Notes under the pieces: model-generated
What the model saw: only the letters and a program-made list of their open reading frames with translations
What the model was told of the DNA's origin: nothing
Databases searched by the model: none
Translations under genes and position numbers: made by a program
Part shown: positions 33,946-36,789 of the stretch, piece after piece
Layout: each line of letters opens with the position of its first letter
Position numbering within the stretch: the first letter of the stretch is position 1
Origin: Chloroflexota bacterium
GTDB taxonomy: Bacteria; Chloroflexota; Anaerolineae; Anaerolineales; Villigracilaceae
Length of the DNA: 36,789 bases
NCBI GenBank assembly: GCA_023459215.1
Contig: JAEWVF010000033.1
Span: 1-36,789 of the forward strand
Direction: 5' to 3'

Positions 33946-33963
33946 CGGTAAACGGGTAAAAAA

Positions 33964-34683
33964 TTACCCGGCAACCTCCATGGATTGGGCAAGGTTCGGG
34001 TCGATTTTGACGCCGGGACCCATGCTTGAAGCCAGGGTGACATTCTTGATGTAGGAACCTTTTGCGCCGGAAGGGCGAGCCTTTTTGATCGCGTCCATCA
34101 ATGTGGCAAGGTTTTCAACCAGTTTCTGCTGGTCAAAGCTGACTTTGCCGAGTTGAACGTGGATATTGGCGGTTTTGTCGAGGCGGAACTCAACACGACC
34201 AGCTTTTGCTTCCTGAATGGCGCGCGGCAGGTCATCGCCCGGCACAACGGTACCGGCTTTGGGGTTTGGCATCAAACCGCGCGGGCCGAGTACGCGACCG
34301 AGGCGGCCAACTTTACCCATCAGATCAGGGGTCGAAATAGCGACATCAAAGTCTGCCCAACCGGCCTGGATTTTGTTGAAGGTTTCATCGTCATCAGCAA
34401 CCGTGTCTGCGCCAGAATTGCGGGCGATGGTCGCAGCTTCACCGGCGGCGAATACCAACACGCGGACGGTTTTACCCAACCCGTGTGGGAGAACCACCAC
34501 GTCGCGAACCTGCTGGTCAGCCTGGCGCGGATCGAGGGTGGTACGAATGTGAATTTCCACCGTCGCATCGAATTTAGTGAACGAGGTGCCCTTGACGAGG
34601 GAGAGAGCTTCTTCGGGAGAGTACAGTTGATCCCGATCTATTTTGGCTGCAGCAGCCAGATATTTTTTACCGTGTTTTGCCAT
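33964..34683 (-). CDS. rplA: 50S ribosomal protein L1
   Basis: 239 residues. MAKHGKKYLAAAAKIDRDQLYSPEEAL at the N-terminus, VVLPHGLGKTVRVLVFA, and GRLGRVLGPRGLMPNPKAGTV in the middle, are the L1 signatures. The protein forms the L1 stalk that acts on deacylated tRNA at the E site. AGG precedes the ATG at 34681-34683. Confidence 0.97.
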   Translation of the reverse strand: MAKHGKKYLAAAAKIDRDQLYSPEEALSLVKGTSFTKFDATVEIHIRTTLDPRQADQQVRDVVVLPHGLGKTVRVLVFAAGEAATIARNSGADTVADDDETFNKIQAGWADFDVAISTPDLMGKVGRLGRVLGPRGLMPNPKAGTVVPGDDLPRAIQEAKAGRVEFRLDKTANIHVQLGKVSFDQQKLVENLATLMDAIKKARPSGAKGSYIKNVTLASSMGPGVKIDPNLAQSMEVAG

Positions 34684-34733
34684 TTTTAGCCTCCGTGGTA
34701 CAAGCGGATTGCGTTAAGCAACCCTCCCATCAG

Positions 34734-35159
34734 TTAATCTACAATCGAGATGCCCATTGAACGGGCGGTGCCTTCAATCTGCTTCATCGCGCCTTCAATA
34801 TCGATGGCGTTCAGGTCTTTCATCTTGCTCTCGGCAATTTGCTTGACCTGGGCCCGGGTAATCTTGCCAACCTTGTCCTTGTTCGGGACGCTGGAACCCT
34901 TGCCAACGCCAGCCGCTTTGCGGATTAACACAGGGGCCGGGGATGTCTTCAATACGAAGGTGAAAGAACCGTCTGTATAGATGCTGATTTCAGCGGGCAG
35001 AATTTCGCCGGGGCGGTTGGAAGTACGGGCATTGTACTCTTTACAAAATGCCATGATGTTGAGACCATGGCCAGCCAGGGCCGGACCAACCGGGGGGGCC
35101 GGGTTGGCTTTACCAGCTTCGAGCTGTAAACGGACAACTGCTTTTAGTTTCTTTGCCAT
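34734..35159 (-). CDS. rplK: 50S ribosomal protein L11
   Basis: 141 residues from the ATG at 35157-35159, with GGAG about 6 bases upstream. MAKKLKAVVRLQLEAGKANPAPPVGPALAGHGLNIMAFCKEYNA and the C-terminal KDLNAIDIEGAMKQIEGTARSMGI identify L11, which binds the GTPase-associated region of 23S rRNA. The in-frame extension to 35225 is not supported by family length. Confidence 0.97.
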   Translation of the reverse strand: MAKKLKAVVRLQLEAGKANPAPPVGPALAGHGLNIMAFCKEYNARTSNRPGEILPAEISIYTDGSFTFVLKTSPAPVLIRKAAGVGKGSSVPNKDKVGKITRAQVKQIAESKMKDLNAIDIEGAMKQIEGTARSMGISIVD

Positions 35160-35265
35160 TTTTACTCCTTGCGCCAGGGGGACGCCCTTGCGCCTTGTGG
35201 TTTTTACGGGTGATTTTGGGGACACCCTCCCACTTTTTTAACGCGTTGCCTGTCAGCAGCGCGGC

Positions 35266-35904
35266 TTACGCTTTTTCTACCTGCAGGAAATCCAATTCAA
35301 CGGGCGTTTCACGACCGAAGAAGGAAACCCGCACCCGCACCTTGGTGCGCTCCATATCGATCTCCGAAACGATGCCGCGGAAATCGTTGAAAGGGCCATC
35401 GATAATGCGAACCCGTTCGCCAACTTTGTAAGTCACCTTAACGGTCGGCGCTTCGGCTTCCATGCGTTTGATAATCTGATTTACTTCTTCCTGGCGGAGC
35501 GGCGTGGGATCGTTGCCCATCCCAACGAAGCCGGTAACCCCCGGGGTGTTTCGTACCACAAACCAGGATTCTTCCGTCAGAACCATGTTTACCAGGACAT
35601 AACCGGGAAATATGTGGCGCTCCACGGTGCGGCGCTTGCCTTCGCGGACTTCGATTTCTTCCTGGGTCGGAATGACAACATCGAAGATTTTATCCTTCAT
35701 CCCCATGGTTTCGACGCGTTGTTCCAGGTTGTGCCGAACCTTGTTTTCATACCCCGAATAGCAATGAACTACATACCAGGCCCGACTATCCGTAGTTTCT
35801 TCGGGTGCGTTGAAAGACCCGGAAGAAACGTTTTCTTCCGAGACAGGGTTTTCCTCGTTGCTATTTACGGGTTCCATCTGTTCGCGGTCTTGCGCACTCA
35901 TCAT
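35266..35904 (-). CDS. nusG: Transcription antitermination/termination factor NusG
   Basis: 212 residues from ATG 35902-35904 (an adjacent ATG follows). An acidic, low-complexity N-terminal extension of about 40 residues (MEPVNSNEENPVSEENV) precedes the NGN domain (WYVVHCYSGYENKVRHNLEQRVETMGM, HIFPGYVLVNM, TPGVTGFVG) and a KOW domain (VGERVRIIDGPFNDFRGIVSEID). It links RNA polymerase to ribosomes or Rho. The extension is longer than in E. coli NusG (181). Follows secE by 19 bases. Confidence 0.95.
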   Translation of the reverse strand: MMSAQDREQMEPVNSNEENPVSEENVSSGSFNAPEETTDSRAWYVVHCYSGYENKVRHNLEQRVETMGMKDKIFDVVIPTQEEIEVREGKRRTVERHIFPGYVLVNMVLTEESWFVVRNTPGVTGFVGMGNDPTPLRQEEVNQIIKRMEAEAPTVKVTYKVGERVRIIDGPFNDFRGIVSEIDMERTKVRVRVSFFGRETPVELDFLQVEKA

Positions 35905-35923
35905 TTGCTCTTTTCTCTCAAAA

Positions 35924-36142
35924 CTACGAGCCCAGGGCCAAACCAATCAGCCAGGAGCCGATAGCATCCAGGCTGCCGAGGTAAATTGCCATGAGCACCA
36001 GAACGACGAGCACGATTCTGGTCAAATGCCAGGCTTCCTGACGGGTGGGCCAGCTTACCTTGCGCAACTCACCCACTGTTTCGCGGTAAAAGCGAACCAC
36101 AGCATTGGGGCGTTTAACGACTTTCTTCTCTTTATCAGACAA
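35924..36142 (-). CDS. secE: Preprotein translocase subunit SecE
   Basis: 72 residues with a basic N-terminus, the conserved amphipathic segment RETVGELRKVSWPTRQEAWHLT, and one membrane helix (IVLVVLVLMAIYLGSLDAIGSWLI). This is the single-TM form of SecE that clamps SecY. Start is TTG with AAAGGAG 7 bases upstream. Confidence 0.94.
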   Translation of the reverse strand: MSDKEKKVVKRPNAVVRFYRETVGELRKVSWPTRQEAWHLTRIVLVVLVLMAIYLGSLDAIGSWLIGLALGS

Positions 36143-36171
36143 GGCAAACTCCTTTACTTTACGGTGAAAAC

Positions 36172-36206
36172 GCCGCCTCTCAAACCTCTGGGGAGGACGG
36201 CGCTGG
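36172..36206 (-). terminator. Hairpin between tRNA-Trp and secE
   Basis: On the minus strand GCCGTCCTC and GAGGCGGC pair with one bulged base, followed by GTTTTC. It could be a partial terminator or a processing hairpin after the tRNA. Confidence 0.4.
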
Positions 36207-36216
36207 AAAACTCAGG

Positions 36217-36289
36217 CAGGCCAGGCAGGATTTGAACCCACAACCACTCGTTTTGGAGACGAGAGCTCTACCAATTGAGCTACTGGCCT
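36217..36289 (-). tRNA. tRNA-Trp (anticodon CCA)
   Basis: 73 nt. The 7-bp acceptor stem AGGCCAG / CTGGCCT pairs fully, with G as discriminator. D arm contains AGCTCAATTGGTAGAGC; anticodon stem CTCGT / ACGAG encloses CTCCAAA with anticodon CCA; T arm has GGTTCAAATCC. The 3' CCA is not encoded. Placement before secE-nusG is the conserved bacterial arrangement. Confidence 0.97.
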
Positions 36290-36293
36290 AGGG

Positions 36294-36320
36294 AAAAAGG
36301 GGCGAACCGAGTTCGCCCCT
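36294..36320 (-). terminator. Intrinsic terminator after rpmG
   Basis: Stem AGGGGCGAAC / GTTCGCCCCT with a 3-base loop, followed on the minus strand by five T, between rpmG and tRNA-Trp. Confidence 0.82.
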
Positions 36321-36326
36321 GCTTGC

Positions 36327-36497
36327 TTACTTCGTTTCGCGGTGGCCGGTGTGTTTTCGGCAGCGCGGGCAATATTTGCTCAGTTCCATACGCTGGGGGT
36401 CATTGCGACGGTTCTTTTCAGTGGTGTAATTGCGTTCTTTGCAATCGTTGCATTGCAGCGTAATGACCGGGCGGATGTCTTTCTTTTTAGAAGCCAT
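36327..36497 (-). CDS. rpmG: 50S ribosomal protein L33
   Basis: 56 residues: begins MASKKKDIRPVITLQC and ends KYCPRCRKHTGHRETK. The two CxxC pairs (Cys16/19 and Cys43/46) form the zinc-binding version of L33. The ATG is at 36495-36497. Located between tuf and tRNA-Trp as in many bacteria. Confidence 0.94.
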   Translation of the reverse strand: MASKKKDIRPVITLQCNDCKERNYTTEKNRRNDPQRMELSKYCPRCRKHTGHRETK

Positions 36498-36520
36498 GCT
36501 AACTTACCAACTTTCAGGAA

Positions 36521-36789
36521 TTATTCGATGATCTTGGTGATGACACCCGCGCCGACGGTCAGGCCGCCTTCACGGATGGCGAACTTGGAACCCTGCTCGA
36601 GCGCGACCGGGATGATCAGTTCAACCGTCAGGTTGACATTGTCACCAGGCATGACCATCTCGACCCCTTCGGGCAGCGAAATGTTGCCGGTCACATCCAT
36701 CGTGCGGATGTAGAACTGCGGGCGATAGCCATTGAAGAACGCCTTGTGCCGACCGCCTTCTTCCTTCTTCAGCACGTACACTTCCGCCA
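36521..36789 (-). CDS. tuf: Elongation factor Tu, C-terminal part
   Basis: Only the last 89 codons are in the window; the gene continues past the right edge. The sequence AEVYVLKKEEGGRHKAFF, YRPQFYIRT, DVTGNISLPEGVEMVMPGDN and the C-terminal FAIREGGLTVGAGVITKI are the EF-Tu domain 3. EF-Tu delivers aminoacyl-tRNA to the ribosome. Confidence 0.97.
   Translation of the reverse strand, partial: AEVYVLKKEEGGRHKAFFNGYRPQFYIRTMDVTGNISLPEGVEMVMPGDNVNLTVELIIPVALEQGSKFAIREGGLTVGAGVITKIIE

Overview
The window looks like a chromosomal segment from a Chloroflexota bacterium of the Anaerolineae type. This is inferred from gene content and style: a membrane gene cluster (zinc-ribbon/DUF6754-like/glutamate-mutase-L-like) that I associate with that group, PT-rich linkers, several apparently leaderless genes, and a Gram-positive-type LexA box. 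No rRNA is present to confirm it. Coding density is high and no gap exceeds 300 bases.

Layout. (1) 1-8.1 kb, minus strand: an acyl-CoA carboxylase pair (carboxyltransferase and biotin carboxylase), an NAD-dependent epimerase, gatC-gatA and galE. This run carries the most unusual feature of the window. Two paralogous four-helix-bundle (S23/IVP-type) genes are each enclosed by inverted arrays of 7-bp units. Five more heptad arrays lie at gene junctions or inside the coding sequences of the carboxylase subunits. (2) 8.1-11.4 kb: a small conserved protein, a dual-specificity-type phosphatase, and mutS2. (3) 11.6-13.1 kb, plus strand: a hexapeptide acyltransferase overlapping a GT4 glycosyltransferase. 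(4) 13.1-18.0 kb, minus strand: a PII/CutA-like domain protein, an HSL-type esterase, dihydroorotase, a DinB-like protein, an NCS2 nucleobase permease with an attenuator-like leader, and a phosphoribosyltransferase. These suggest a pyrimidine/nucleobase theme. (5) 18.1-28.4 kb, plus strand: a DUF951-like protein, an MGDG-synthase-type glycosyltransferase, then a tightly packed operon of membrane proteins. The operon includes a 1044-residue protein with about 14 copies of a PDWL motif and an actin-fold MutL-family ATPase; its function is unknown. (6) 28.5-32.7 kb: phosphohexomutase, a membrane SH3-like protein, a HAD protein, and divergent lexA with its SOS box between -35 and -10. (7) 32.8-36.8 kb, minus strand: the conserved tuf-rpmG-tRNA-Trp-secE-nusG-rplK-rplA-rplJ-rplL block with an L10 leader RNA; tuf runs off the right edge.

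The best candidate for an undescribed system is the heptad-repeat/four-helix-bundle element family at 2.5-8.1 kb. Each complete copy is compact: inverted arm, Shine-Dalgarno formed by the last heptad, ORF, stop codon, inverted arm. Arms without the gene occur alone and are even translated in frame within essential-looking enzymes. Each locus uses its own heptad sequence while keeping the 7-bp period.
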